This document shows, piece by piece, positions 26,701 to 39,556 of a stretch of DNA of 64,000 nucleotides. Source of the stretch: Symbiodinium sp. CCMP2592 (Eukaryota; Sar; Dinophyceae; Suessiales; Symbiodiniaceae); assembly GCA_905221615.1 (NCBI GenBank), contig CAJNDT010006155.1, forward strand, positions 62,001-126,000, written 5' to 3'. The notes beneath the pieces were generated by a model. That model saw only the letters and a list, made by a program, of their open reading frames with translations, was not told where the DNA came from and made no database searches. The translations under genes and the position numbers were made by a program. Position 1 is the stretch's first letter, and every line of letters begins with the position of its first letter.

Positions 26701-29700
26701 CTTGCCGTCCGCCAAGATGAGGGCCAAGAGGGGTGCGATGACCGTCGTCTTTCCGTCTCCCATGATCATTTGATGCGTCATCGAGCGACCAACCTTGGCG
26801 CTGTAGAGGAAGGCTCCTAGGATTCTCACCTGGGTCTCTCTTAACATGATGTCGAAGAGGAACTCGAAGACCAATAGACGAGGGTCGAAGAGCACCATTG
26901 ATGCCCTCTTAGCTCGACTGTGGTGCCGTTTAGCGACTAACTCCTCGCTCAAGGTCCGGGCTTTCAGGGAGATGATGAGAGCTTCGCTGCGCCTGCTGAT
27001 GGCACTTTGAAGATCCAGCGCCTTTTCCATAGCCCGGGTGACTTGACCAACTCTTACGATCAACGCCAAGGCTTGTGCGACCTTCTCGAAGAGGCTACTC
27101 AGCTTCTCCTCCTGCAGTTCCTGGTTTGCTCTGTAGAGGGCGTCGCTGCAGCCAGGCTCAGAGGCCATCAGAGCTGCGACCAAACTGCTGAAGCTCACAT
27201 GCACTGCTGTGCCACAGCGCCGCAGCAGCCAGTCTTTGGCATTTCCGCAGTTCGCTGCCTCTACGACCTCTGTTATCAGGGCTGTGGCTTCGCGCATGTC
27301 TTCCTGGCATTGGCCACGAAGGGCATCCACTAACTTCGCCAGGCGAGCAGGCTGCACCACCTCTTGCAAGGTTTCGCCCGACACCGAGCCCGACAGGAAG
27401 AGGCTCAACTCGTCAAGCAGGCGGCTCAATGTCCTCTGTGCGGGTGGCAAAGATGCAAAGCGGAAGTTCGGGTCCGCATGAGGGCCACAGAGCTTCTGCA
27501 GCCACAGCTTCAAGAGTTGGCCGTTCGCGTCCCTCTTCTCATGGACATCATCGTTGCCCCCCCCGACGCCGTTGCCGGTCCGGGACTGCAAAGGATCCCG
27601 GCCGAAACAGTCACTGACGAGCTTGGCAAGTGGACATGCTCCCAGGCATAACATGCCTGCGGCTTTGGTCTCAAAGGCCCGGCTCGTGCAATTCACGTCC
27701 TCTGTCAAGGGGGGTGCCCATTGCCTGCGGTGGTTCAGGTCCTCTGGATCGATGACAAGCTTGCCATCGACCTTCTGAAACTCAGGGAACTTCTTCACTG
27801 GCTGCAAGTACTGCTGGCATTGCCTCAGGTGCTTCACGGCGTTCTTGAGCAAGCGCGAGGAGGAGTCGTGATCCACCTTGATAAGGGCGCCGACCTGCAA
27901 GGGCCGGCTCCGAGCAAACAGCATCATGCCTGCAGGGCCTCTAAAGGCCCTAGGCATCCTGCAGCCAACAAGGCCTTCGGAGCCTCTCTGTCTCTAGCAG
28001 ACTCTGGGATGCTTTTTGGATTCGTGTGACCTGCCTGCCAGACGCGCTTCGCCGCAGCGGAGCCCCAAAGCGGCATCTCGGCACGCACCTCCGGCGTGGA
28101 GTCGAGTGACCGGAGCACGGCCATCTCCATCTGCGTGGTGCTGTTTGCGCTGTTACCGCTCTCCACGAGCCGCAGAAGAGCCGAGGCCAGGATGCTGGGC
28201 TTGTCCTGCCGCAGTCCAACTTCCCCCCATGCCCTCATCCCCTCAAGCATCGCAAGCGTCCTCGGGCAAGAGCTTCACCTCCAAGGTGCCCGTGAAGAGC
28301 TCATAGATGAGGAAGAAGGAGCCGCGGAAGGCCAGCAATCCCCCAGTGCTGGCGCCTGCACGGCCGAAGAGCGCATCCAAGAAGCGCAGTGCTGCGAAGC
28401 CCTCCACCACCGGCCGCTCGCCCTCGGGCCTCACAAATGCGGCAACAGGCATTCAGCTCCTTTTACTCCAAAGGCAAGGAAGTTCCTGCGCCTGCTGTAA
28501 GTCAATCCCTGCATGGAGCAGGCCATTCGCTGAAAAAGTCCCACCTTGCCAGGATTCAGTTCGTCGCTCACGGTTGACAACTCCCCGTGCTAGCAATCGA
28601 AATGCTCGAGATCGCAACACGATAGGCCCGATAGGCATATCACAGAGCCACACAGACTGAACAAAAAATTCTAGAGGCTTCGTGTCTGCCCGTCCCGTCT
28701 AAACGCTGCTCATGACATGTCAGCGCTGACGGGCGAATTTAGGGTCTGACTCGAGAAGCTTCCAACATGTTCCAACGGCTTGATCATGATCCCTGATGAG
28801 CTGGCTCCGTTTATGCTGTGGCCCGACAGTCCCGACGTTGAGGGTATGGGTGGTCGCCCTTGCCGCCTCGCCCAGCACATGCCGGTAGGCCACGCGGTCG
28901 AAGCCCGCGTCCTCTCGCTGAGACCCCAGAGGCGCCGTCATGGACTTCTGACTCCCAGAGGCCTTGGAAGCCTCGACTTCGCACAGCGTTGCACACGCGC
29001 AGAGCGGAGCTCTGGGGGTAGGGAAAAAAAGCAAAAACGAGCTCCGGACAAGGAGATGCTCCAACATCTCACGGCGCGTTGCCAGCAATGGCCGGGCGGA
29101 AGCCTGGACATCAAAATCGCTGGCAAGCGCAACGAAGACCACCGTAGTTTGCCCTATAGATTGCCTGGCTCATGACTTCCGGCAGGTTCTGCAGCACTAG
29201 CTCCCCATGTGCTGGCAGCGCACAAGTCGCCGAAACCAAGTGCCTAAGGGGGCTTCAGAGAAAGCCTTAAAAAGAAGGTTTCAAAAAGTTTCCAATAGGT
29301 TAACAAAGTTATAGTAGCACGAGCAATGTAGAGTTTCAGTATTTGCGGCCTCTTCGAGGAATACTCCTGGAGCTGCTTCACCACATCCCAGGGTGGCCTA
29401 GCATCCTTCCCGAAGGGTAAGCTGGCGAGGGTCAGGTGCAAACGGCACGCCACTGCATCCGCATGGCATTCACCCTGCAAGACGCTCAGACCTGCAAAGA
29501 CAAAACTCAAGAAAGCAGGCATGCTTATGCATGGGCCGCTGGGTCTCCGGCATTCCCACAGCTGCCTTTCTTCCGGTCCAGACACTTCTGAAATCGCACT
29601 TGCCATGGCAGCCACCTCTTGAAAGTGCCAGGTCAGGTAGCGGCAGAGAAGAAGATAGAGTGAGGCAGCTGGTGTGGGCGTGAAGACCATCATCCCGCAA

Positions 29701-32700
29701 CGGTGCAGGGGGTAAAAGTAATACCGCGAGCCTGGCCAGGATGGACAGAAAATCAACCGAGTACCCACATGCAAACCCTCATGCACTCTCTGCCTTCAGC
29801 GAGGTTGGCCATCCAGGACGGCTTGCCCCGGCGCAGCACGAGCTGGCCCGGAAGGAACCGTTCGGCAGGACTCAGCGAATCCGCCCTCTCTGCCCAGGGC
29901 CTCACAGGCTCGGAGAGTGCCGAAACCAGAACAGAGAGATCTCCAGCAGCTGTCTCCAAGAGCACGGTGCCGCCACCCCACTGCGCCACGAGATGGTGGA
30001 CGAGGTTGGACGTGAGCTGAGGCCTCTCCAAGATCCTCAGTTGCTCTTGCTTGGATCGCTTTGTGCTGGTGTACAAACTCCATGTAAGCAAAGCATCCAG
30101 TATCCTGCGAGCTGATCGCAATGCAGCCTGCCATCCTGCATCGTAAACGACAGCATCAACCTCGGCATCTCCACGCGATGCACTCCGCCGGCTCCATCAG
30201 CCTGAGTGTGCCGCAAAGAAGGGTCCACGATGGGAAGCAATACACACCACGTCGGCATTAGTCAGAGTTAGTTGTACAGAAGACACAACTAGTTGCAACA
30301 CACACACACACAGAGACAGTCTAAGCCTGATTTCAAAATTTCTTGGGCCTTTTAAGGCGTACGCAAGGCGTTAGCCTCGTGTTTATGGCTTACGGGCCAC
30401 GCATAAACCAAATTCGTCCGGGACGCGCTCCGGCTCCAAACCAAGATGTGGGACAGATTCTCCAGGCGTGTGAGCAGCATGGTCAATCCACACATGCCAG
30501 ATTTCGCATTGACCAGAAACTCCGGCTCTTGCCCCAAAAGCCTGACACACAGGAACTGCTGTCCGAAAAAATCTCGTTCAGCAACCTCCTTTGAACGAGC
30601 CTCCGCCGTTCCACGGTGGCAAGCGCGGCCTCGAAAGCACCCTGAGTAGGGCTGCCGGGCCTCAAAGCAAAATGCGAAGCATTGCGGGCCACGAAAACCA
30701 GGAGATTTTGATAGTTTGGATACGATTGACGAATCGAAGGCCAAGACGCTCCCTCTTAAGAGTCTTCACCGGCTCTATTTTGACACGGAGCTCCGTCGGC
30801 TGGTCCGCCACATCCCGCTCTTCACCAACTAGAAGCTCTCCGGTGGCCTTCATGAAGTGAATCCGACCGCATCCACAAGAAAGCACACAAGGTCCCACAA
30901 GAGCCCTTCATGTAGACCCCATGGCCTCTGACCGAACGCCCCAAAATGAGCCCTTGCCTCCTTGCTCCTCCAGAACTTGTACCGGTCCAGCAGCGCATCA
31001 GGCAGCAAGCCCCGGAGAATCTCCTGCGGAATGTACTCTTCCTGACCTCAGCAATGCAGCCCCTTCGGTTTGAGGCCCTCATGTGTGCTTGAGAAGTCTT
31101 TCGAGACCCCTCAGACTACAAGATATTAAACTACCATGTACGCACCCAGTATGTACCGGTCGAGTGGTCGAGGTGCGATGGGAGCCAGAAGTTCGGAAAA
31201 TTCGCACCGTGCCGGAGCCTCTCCCGGAGGGCGCCAGCACCTCACCCTTGCCCAAGCTCCATCCTGCCAGGGGTAGGGACAACCAGCAACGGAGTTGCTG
31301 CAAAAGCACATATAATGCAGTCCTGCATTGGGGCTGGAGTACATTGGAAGCTCTTTGCCGCTGGGACTGTGGAAAGACCAGACCATGTCCGAGGTGAAAA
31401 CCAACTTTCGATGGACGTGTCGGCCACGACTCACAAGATCATAAACCTCCGTGTAAGCTGGACTCCTCCAAACAGCGATCTCCTTGATGAGGCTCTGACT
31501 CTCTTTGGGGACGCCCAAAAGCCAGGCATCCGGAAAAGCCGGCTTGTCTTGCGTGGAAGCTTGATAGTACAAGAGCATGTCGCCCAACTCGAGCTTGGCC
31601 AGTACCGGCTCGAGGACCTCATTTTCGTTTCAAGATGTGACAGTCTCATGCCCGGTCATTCTATATAGAGTCAGGGCCCTGCCCTGCCTTCCATTCCTAC
31701 ACTCACGTTGGATCCCGAATATACCTTCAAAGAATCAAGAATCAAGATGCTTCTGACCATCCCTGCATCTACGGGCGATACTCCTCTGCACGTGCACAAA
31801 TGGAAAACTAGACGGGACGTGGCAAGTGCGGCCAGTCGGAGAATTGCGCTGAAGTGAAGATCGAGAGCCTAGAAGACAAGACAACGCTCCAAAAAGTAGT
31901 ACAGTAGGACAAAAGAAATGCGAATAGTTCGCGATAAGCAAGAGCCTCGCGCGATCTGTTTCCCCGTCGCTGGGAGACGCTTCTGGGATTCTCTGGCGCA
32001 GTCTCGGGAAGTGCTACTCGAGTGCGACCTCCAGGACTGAGTGCCAAGCCTCTGCTAGCCAGGCCGGCTTGTCTCCGACTTTCTGCAAATTGCGAGTGTT
32101 GAGCCACTCGGGCAAGCCATTTTCGTCCAGCCTCTCGGCATCCCAGCAGTGCACCTCCGTGGAGCACACGAGGACAGCATCTCTCTAACTCTAATTAACC
32201 CAATCCCTTCATGCAGTGGCTGCACTGAGCTTAGCTCCTCAAGGTTTTGGCCCACCAGCTCGTAGCAAGTCCGGTGCAAGGTCTCCTCTCGCAACACCAC
32301 TTGCATGTGCTCCAGGTTCCCGCAGGCCTGAAAGACATGCACACTGGTCTCAAACGGTGCGATGGGAAGGTGAGCACAGGTGAGCATGACTTGCACTGGC
32401 CTCGAGCAGATGCGGGGATCTCAGCGCGTGCTCCGGCAGCAGCTGGAGGCCAGCGTCACGGCAATGGTAACGGCCCTGGTTCACAGAGACGACAATGTCG
32501 GCGCCACCCACGGAGGCTTGGTGGTAGGTCCGCAGCAGCCACTCCCGGTAAGACTCACCGGGGACGGCTTGCTCCTGGCTGCCCTCTGTGACTGGCCTGG
32601 AGGCCCAGTTCCCAGGCTCGTTTGGCATCTCATGCCAAGATCGATTGGCATCAGGCGTTGTGATATCTGCAGTGCCCTTGCAAGTTACAACCCGCTCAAC

Positions 32701-35700
32701 GTTCTCCATAGCGACGGCTGCTTCTTTGGGGTGTGCTCGCAACCACGATGCCAGGGGGGTGCGCCAGTGCTCAAACACGTCAAACAGCTCGAATTCACCT
32801 ACCCCCAAGAGGTGGGAACTGGGTAAGCGCTTCGTCGCTGGCTTGAAGCTGTTCATGATCACAAAGACCTGTGAAGCCAAGAACACAGAGACCTCCCGCA
32901 CAGTGTCCGGCTGATGGTTCTTGAAGAGAAAGGCAATGTGCGCGTGAACCCGAGCAGCTATGTCCAGTTTCCGGGGCTTGCGCTTTATGGCCTGGCAGGT
33001 CAAGTAGGAGGAGAGCGAACGATATCGATAAGTTTGGCGAACTCTACCCGGTTGGCCTGAGAGGCCCACTGGAGCATCATCTCCAGAACGGCATTGCGCA
33101 GCACAGCACTCAGCCGCTTCGTCCGATCCTCCAGGCTTCGGAGCTTGTCCTTTCGCGGCGCCACTTGCCGTGCACCGGCTCCAGTCGATGCACCACGGGC
33201 CTCATTCATCATGGCTCCACATTCAAGAGGGTGTGGTTGGTGAGGCTGGGCTTACTTTCGGTTCTGAGCTGCCGGCTCGTTGAAGCACCAGCATCGCATG
33301 GGATTCGACACGCACCGCGAGGCGCACAAGGAAGAGGATGAGGCCTTCCCTTCCAGTGCCCGGCCGACCAGGATCTTGCTCGTATGCAAACTGCAGAAGC
33401 TGAAGCACGGAATCCAAAACCGGCTCTGGCGAATACTGGAGCTCGTTCAGGAGCAGGCCTGCTCTCGTTGCCGGCGCAGACACACTTTTGGAGGGAACCG
33501 TTGCTGGCGGCCCAGCCAGTGCCTCCTGATACGTCAGCCACCTGACACAGAGCCGGGGCCCCGCGGAGCGAAATGCGAGACTGTCCCCGAACACAACGCT
33601 TCGACTTCGACGGTCCGATGCTGTTGCTTTGAGTTCTTACATGATTGCAGCTGGAGGGGCGGGCCGGGCTCAAACAGGACAGCGTCCAGCACCGCCTGTG
33701 ACCATCCGCCCAAACACTCTGCTGCTGTACGCTCAGCATTGCAAGATACTGAAGTCTGCATGAAGCTCAGTTGAAGCCTGATCGGTAGGAGTGCTAAGAG
33801 CGACGCAGCAGAAGCTGGCCTGCAGCTGCGGCGCTTGCAACAAAGTCATGCGCTGCTTGTCCGAGAAGAAGTTCAGCACCAAGGGAATCCGGACATAGGG
33901 GGCGACGAGGTAGGTAAGGAGCAGCTCGCTCTCGGAGGCCTTCAAGCTCCCTCCGAAGCAGGGTACAGACTGCAACGCAAGGATGTCTTCCTCCGTTTCC
34001 ACCGCCGAGCCCGCCAGGAGACTTGGGTTGGCACGGCTCAGGGCCCGGAAGTTGGAGGAGTAGTTCTCGGCCTGTCCGCCTAGCCAGCGCTTCAGGCCCC
34101 TCAGCCCTTGCCAGCGCCGGCTCTTCCACCACGCCTTGAAGCCTCACCAAAGGACAGAGACAGAGACCGAGGAGACATTCTCTGGTACATTAATTCGATA
34201 ATGGTGACCTGCAGCCTGCTGCCATCTGCTGCCCAAGGCGCTGAAGCTCTGTGTGTTTGGCAGCACGGCCTCGAAGCCGTGCACGACGAAGGCCCCGAGT
34301 TCTTCGGTTCCTTCCGATTTCTTGCCCTTTTGCCAGCGCCAGACCAGGGGTGCACCGAGAGCCGCCGAGATGTCGCCGCGTGGAGCCTCTGCCTCGGAGA
34401 TCCACGACAGACCAAAAAATGTGGCGAAACGCTTTCGGCTTTCGGCTTTCGGCGCCTTGTCCGACTCGTCGTCGGCGGGTGGCAAGAGCAGAACCTTCCA
34501 CAAGAACACGGCCTGCAGATGACACCCCAGCGAGGAGTAGATCAGCAACGATGCTTCTTTCATCCAGAAGACTATATCGTGTTCAAGCCGAAGCAGTGCG
34601 TATATAGATTGCGATGCAAGACACGTCACGGAACCAAGCCAACTCCGGATAGAAGTCCAACAATGGGGGCTGCTCTCCACTGAGAAGAAGATGCCTGCAG
34701 GAGAAAGCAAAGATCTACGCGGCTCGGGTTTGCCAAACCAACCTTCGAATGTGTCCGAACATCTGAATTGAGCAAGGAGACGCCGATGGCCCTGCCGACT
34801 CTAAGCCGATGCTGAGCCCAAGCTGTTCAACAAACAAACCTGAGCACCGGGACCGGGCGCTAAGCAAAGCATGAAACCTCTGGGTTCGCAGCCATGCTCG
34901 ACTCGGCTCCAGACGATCAGCTGGGCCCAATGCCATGCCCTTCTCAAAGGTAAAGAGGTATTGAGTCTCGTGCTCTTGCAATTGAGTTTCTTTGACCCGT
35001 GTTAGTTGGCGGAAAAGCCGCTTTGCGTTCATGGACCCTCGAGAGCTTGATGTTGCCAGAGTGGTCAAACTTTGGAAATAGTCGAGGACCTGAGCCCTGA
35101 GCAAGGCCAGCTCGGGCTGGGGAAGCAGAAGAGCTTCAGAGGTTTCACGAAAAGTGCTGGGGTCCAGCAAGAAGGGCTTGCAAGGACTCTGGTGTCCACC
35201 TGCAGCCCCGGAGTAGTGCAAGGAGATCAAATCTCCGTGTCTCTCTTGCACTGCGACCTGTTTGTCCAGCAGGTCAATTGGACGTCGGAGAAGGGCATCC
35301 ATAATCACCACCAAGGCGGCAGCGACACATGTTCGGGCCCCGTCTGTCTCCCTCGTCGCACGCAGATTCTCGGCAGATGCAGAAAAGTAGCGTGAGATGA
35401 GGTGCAGGCTGCGCAGCAGATCTCGCTTGGTTTCCAGTGTCAGCGGCTGCCCTGCCCAAAAGCATTTGTCGGGCCAATAGTCGTCATCCAGAGGCAGAGG
35501 CATTGGCAAAAGCCTGCAGACCAAATGAACCACCAGAGTAAAGCAGGACGCGGAAGCTTGCGGCAACCGGTCCCGCTGGTTCGTCATCAAGGCCACCATG
35601 CCGCTGACGAGCCGGCAGCACTCCGCAGCCTGCTGATGCGATGATGCACTGAAGCTCGACTGGCTGATGATTTCACGAAACTGTCGCAACGAAACCCTGC

Positions 35701-37600
35701 CGTGGCCTCTGTACAGTTGTTGATCTGAGTGTGCAGGGCTGCGGGAAGTGAAGGCAGGATCAGAGTGCCATGTCTGGCCTCGCGAACAGGGGAGCCGGAA
35801 ACAAGATTCCTCACCATTAGACTCATTAGACGCGGCACCCGCATGGGAATGTGCTTACAAGGAACTCTCCCCCCTTTTCAACTCGTGGCGGCCTTAGCTG
35901 CCTCAGTGATGTGACTCTTCATCGCAGCATGCCGAAAGTAGCAGCTAGCACCCCACCCCGCCCCACCCCCGCTTCCCCCCCCCACTTTGCGGAGCCCCTG
36001 AGCCCTTGCCTCGCCCTTCAGCGCTTCCACGTCTTGCGAAAGAGCTCGGCTGAAGCCTCCGAAGTGACCTCGGAGTCACCGAACAGGCTTTCGGGCCGTT
36101 TGGGACTCAGGTGGGGAATTTATGAAGTTGGGGTATGGAGCCGATACACTATATAGACTATGGTCACAAGAAGACTAAAGGTTTACGGAGGGACCTCAAG
36201 ACTTAGGAAGGGCACTTTGAAGCTACAAGTGTCATCTTACTGCGGCCGGCGTGACAATCTTGCCGGGAAGCTGCGCTCCAGGGGTCCTCCCAGAGTTGCG
36301 GAGGCTGCACGGAGCGGGCATTTCGCTGCGAGTGCTCCATTGCGACGGCTTTCCTGTCGGCGGCTTCGATGACCGCTTGAACCTCTTCGGCGAGTTTCAG
36401 CCGCCCGGGCCCTTTTTCCTGCACCTTTGCACTCTGAGCCGCAGCACGGGCCAGCGAGGACACGCCCACACGGAGTAAGGCGAATTCGGCCGGAGCGGGA
36501 GCTCGCAATCCCTGCACGGCCAAGGCCTCCTGCATGCACTCCACCAGCGCACGGCGCAGGCCTACGGAGCTCCACCAGCTGGCATCGCAAGGCTCCAGAC
36601 CAGATAAAACCAAAGCAAAGCGGACGCTCCGCTCCACACAAAGGGCGAAGGACCGATCCCCAGCCACAGGCACAGGGAGTTGCTCTGTCCATGACTGAGG
36701 TCCAGTGCTGGCGCTCAGCGGCCTCTGGTTCAAGAACGGCAGCAGGTGTCCATACATGGCTTCTGGTCCTCAGGCTGCAGGGTTAAGACAAGGCTCTGAG
36801 AGATGGCATGTCCGTGCTTCTGACTCAGCACCGTGCCATTCTCGGGATCTGGGTGGAGGATCTGGCGGTAGAGGAGGTACCAGAGCGCGCTGCTGCAAAC
36901 TCGTTCTGTTGGGATGCTGGTAAGAACCAGCGGGGACTGGCGCAGTGGCATCTCCGGGTTCGGCTGAGCCCTCGACAGGCTGGCGGGGTGGTACTGCAGG
37001 CCCTCACCGGTGTTCACGACACCCAGAATGAACTCCTCCGCCTCGAAGGACCGGAAGAGCACCAGGAGCACTGCGTGGCCCAAGTCACTGCAGCCGGCAG
37101 TCGCCCTTCGCCGCAACCAACCACCTCGCTCGAGGGAATACAAAGATAAAGGAAGCTCAAAGGTGCATAAAAAAAGAAGTGCAGAAAGCCAGAGCCAAGC
37201 CGGAGCCGGGGCGCCCGGGATGATGACCACGCTGCCAGGTCGGGTGGCTGCGCTTCGCAGCTCTGCCATCAGCGTTTCGAGACACTGGAAAAAATCATCT
37301 CGAGTCTCCGCTTCGGAGGCCTCTGCAGAAGGCTGAGGCAAGTCTTGCAGCAATGACCTCGCGAAGTCCAGGCAGTCGGCTACTTTTGAGAGCTCTGGAG
37401 GAGGCTTCGTCTTCCAGGCAGCTGTGGCAGCTCGCTTTAGCAAGCCTGCCGCCAAGGCCAGCGATTCTGCCAATGCAGCAAGACTGGGCGAGCATTCCCG
37501 GGAGGGCAGGTCACTGCCCAGGGCACGGCCGATGACACTCCTCAGAAAAACCCGATCCCGAACCACTGTGCCCCAATGACTACCTGCACATGACGGCATG
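23040..37600 (-). CDS. Giant intron-rich DUF6606/DUF3638/DUF3645-family gene, 3' end not found
   Basis: At least 20 exon blocks on the minus strand follow the order of the ~3000-residue family found in fungi, oomycetes and dinoflagellates (auto-annotated ubiquitinyl hydrolase; true activity unproven). Landmarks, N to C: NTGEGLQYHP (~37010), LLPFLNQRPL (~36740), LLTYLVAPYVRIPLVLNFF (~33900), VLDAVLFEPG (~33690), LLLNELQYSPEPVLDSVLQ (~33430), AARVHAHIAFLFKN (~32930), GVGEFELFDVFE (~32790), RVEMPRLMLSFTMQDGRLH (~30150), HADAVACRLHLTLASL (~29430), LIYELFTGTLEV (~28290), Walker A (~26750), LLLDEAD (~26210), DPLKSELNW (~26090), VHRVSYGLLS (~25070), PFVGKD (~24920), GFSILAYRLQGLR (~24720), FNAFIDVGA (~23070). 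The start exon upstream of 37600 and everything after IDVGA are not identified. Gene length and intron content fit the family in dinoflagellates. Confidence 0.85.
24330..25673 (-). CDS. DUF3645 region exons
   Basis: Three blocks in different frames. 25673-25140: LCPHLVLHSQ, FYESHLLPHLSSW and AVQLFNLAVRWLHSFLPFLL. 25110-24900: VHRVSYGLLS and RQLLSVPFVGKDGQ, after which the family's PSE-AEF-HPD continues at ~24830 (PSEQAEFSHPD) beyond a short intron. 24790-24700: VAIGFSILAYRLQGLRSGDL, which completes DUF3645. The order and spacing match the family closely. Further minus frames to 24160 (RGFSAEGKWLGDRKGSLEVA) may be the following exon. Confidence 0.8.
26503..27957 (-). CDS. DUF3638 exon with Walker A
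   Basis: The longest exon of the gene, 484 codons. It contains SRPLQVGALIKVDHDSSSR near its start (after a short read-through lead), LFDPRLLVFEFLFDIMLRE, and from residue 393 QMIMGDGKTTVIAPLLALIL, the family's P-loop (MGxGKTT) at 26743-26763, then SLVCSCMPAALAEMTRSVL and ISFKFGRA. Gly-Lys-Thr are intact. In family members this block precedes a Walker-B LLLDE motif, which here is in the next exon (26201-26221, LLLDEAD). This supports an NTP-binding, helicase-like core. The last ~8 residues before the stop are likely intron. Confidence 0.85.
   Translation of the reverse strand: MPRAFRGPAGMMLFARSRPLQVGALIKVDHDSSSRLLKNAVKHLRQCQQYLQPVKKFPEFQKVDGKLVIDPEDLNHRRQWAPPLTEDVNCTSRAFETKAAGMLCLGACPLAKLVSDCFGRDPLQSRTGNGVGGGNDDVHEKRDANGQLLKLWLQKLCGPHADPNFRFASLPPAQRTLSRLLDELSLFLSGSVSGETLQEVVQPARLAKLVDALRGQCQEDMREATALITEVVEAANCGNAKDWLLRRCGTAVHVSFSSLVAALMASEPGCSDALYRANQELQEEKLSSLFEKVAQALALIVRVGQVTRAMEKALDLQSAISRRSEALIISLKARTLSEELVAKRHHSRAKRASMVLFDPRLLVFEFLFDIMLRETQVRILGAFLYSAKVGRSMTHQMIMGDGKTTVIAPLLALILADGKSLVCSCMPAALAEMTRSVLTRCFSSPVAPRAVISFKFGRASHADRALFDKLEVPKSRVCESGCHL
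36790..37600 (-). CDS. DUF3638-family gene: N-terminal exon block
   Basis: Reads from VVRDRVFLRSVIGRALGSDL through a Leu/Ala helix, LECLETLMAELRSA-like helix, and RPGSVVIIPGAPAP, a variant of the family's PGG(W) box, then a hydrophobic stretch LWLSALLFLCTFELPL that is probably read-through of an intron, EEFILGVVNTGEGLQYHP and SALWYLLYRQILHPDPENG. The last motif is followed at 36757 by the next block in another frame (MYGHLLPFLNQRPLSAS), so an intron of roughly 60 bp separates them. No in-frame ATG with a convincing start context is visible; the first exon is likely upstream. Confidence 0.75.
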
Positions 37601-39026
37601 ACAACGTGAAGTCCCCTCGCCCGATAAATTTCGCAAATTCCTACATCAGGAAGCAGGCCCCCTACTCGCAGGAATCAGAATGCTTCGAAAGACATGCCGC
37701 CAATCCCTCACATGTCATTCGATATTGCCACTGATGCTCAGCCGCGCGGATCGGCGGCTCGGTAGTCTGGAGGGTTGGGCACTTTGCAATGCCCTCGCTG
37801 GGTTCTCCAGGAAAGCGTTGAGGCCAATAACCCGGGCATCCACGTCAGCGGAGGCGAGCTTTGGCCTCAGGTCCTCGGGTTCCTCTGACTCTGCCAAGTG
37901 CGAAGCTCGGGAACCGCTGCTGTGGCTCGGCAGGACTACGTCGCCCTGCGACAGGCACATGCAGAATCAGAATGGCCCATGCGGATGCGTATCCTCCAGA
38001 CATCATCAGCCTCTGCAACCGCACACTGAAGTTGCTTAATAACTCGACCGGTCACTTCGTTCAAAGATTCCGGGGAGCACTTCAAAGCAGTATCGTACTA
38101 GGAGTCTGAGTACAAATCTGCAGACATCTCCCCGGCGGCCCGGCTGTGAGGTGCCTCGCACAGGTCCAGCACTGCTGCAGATCGGAGCAGCGGCGCGAGG
38201 GCCATGGCTCGACGCTCCCACCGACAGGTTCTGCGTTGCCGCGTTGCTTGCTGAAGTTATAATATAAGAAAGCTGACTCAACATCACATTGGACACGGAC
38301 ATGAACTTGTGTAACTTCACAGCGGCTTCGAGCTCGCCTGCGGCACCGAAACCCATGTATGCTGAGTATACTCTTTACGCTCAATACACGGTCCGGATTC
38401 GACCCCCCGACGCAAACAGATGGCAGCACTGTTTCGCCCGTGCTCCTCGAGCGCCAGCGCCTCTGTCTGAGGAACGTGGAAGGGATGATTTTTGGGCGAA
38501 AGGCCGCGACCCACATGTGATTCAGATGCCAAGGCGGCGCATGTCTCACCACAAGCTGAGCGAGGCTGATGCGACTGATGGTGTCAGTACAAGTCGTTGG
38601 AGCTGGACAGCCAAGTGACCTGGGGTGGAGATCCAGCCGAAGTGCTTGCAAGATCGTGCGGCGCTTCATCTGATAGCGCAAGGTGGAGCAACTGGAACGC
38701 CGTTGATGTTCGCCTCTTCGCACGCGTATTGTTCCCACGACCGCGTATTGTTCCGACAACCAAGCGAAGACCGAACAAAGCCATCGGCGGCGTCCGGACC
38801 TTCGCATTGCTGCGTGCGTCCCGCGTGTGCGCGGCTTGCCCAGGTTGTCAACTTTTTGCGAAGAGGAGAGACAGGAGAGAGGAGTTGCTCGGATGCTCTG
38901 GTCCTCAACGTGGTGCGGCATGCAGAGAGGGCACCGGCAGGCTGCGCTCAGCGGGGATGAGGTGGGTCTCCAAGACCAACCTGGAGAAAGAAGCACCGTC
39001 TTGGCGGGATCAGGGAATAAAATAGC
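37601..39026. other. Region with weak minus-strand exon candidates
   Basis: A minus block at 37960-37715 reads EEPEDLRPKLASADVDARVI then LNAFLENPARALQSAQ, a good-looking exon that could belong to the 5' part of the DUF3638 gene. Another at 38356-38240 reads GAAGELEAAVKLHKFMSVSN. The rest to 39026 has overlapping open frames on both strands with no preferred reading. A GA run lies at about 39039-39062. Confidence 0.4.
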
Positions 39027-39556
39027 TCACAGACAGAGAAAGAGCGAGAGAGAGAGAGAGAGTCTCAGCCTCGTGGTCGCCCGAGCCAGCTCCGTGGGAA
39101 GTGCAATCACATCGTCGTCATCCAGTTCGAACCAAATCGTCGAGGCCGTTTCTGCATCCAGCAAGCTTGCAAGGTGAAGCAAGTTGCGAACCTCGGTGAA
39201 GCGGTGAGTGCTCCGGCGCCTCCCTCCGCTTGAAACTTCTGTCAAGGGGATACCGAATTTCACATGTGCCTGCCTGCTGCCCGTTGCATCGGTGCAAGCG
39301 CCGGTTCATGAAGTGCGTGAGGCCGGCTGTGAGGGCCGAGGCGAAGACGCAGGAGAGCACGACCACCTAAAACACCGAAGCGCTTTCTTGGAAGAAGCGA
39401 GCCCAGCCGCCCAAGCCAAGCCCTGCGTAGACTTGGCGCCTCCTCCTCCTTGAAGCGGGGGATGTTGCGAAGCCAGGGCTCTGCCAAACAAACTGGCGCC
39501 CTTTCTTCGAAGAGCTCCCCCCACTCGGAGCGCAGGTATGGCTCAGAGAGCGGCAC
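39027..39556 (-). CDS. Unknown gene, exon cluster with one membrane segment
   Basis: Three minus blocks in different frames: ~39535-39430 (YLRSEWGELFEERAPVCLAE, WLRNIPRFKEEEAPS), ~39366-39260 (VVLSCVFASALTAGLTHFMN, a probable membrane helix followed by basic RRLHR), and ~39205-39090 (FTEVRNLLHLASLLDAETAS, then WFELDDDDVIALPTELAR). The mix suggests a single-pass membrane protein with an acidic C-terminal part. Family unknown; exon joins not determined. Confidence 0.4.
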
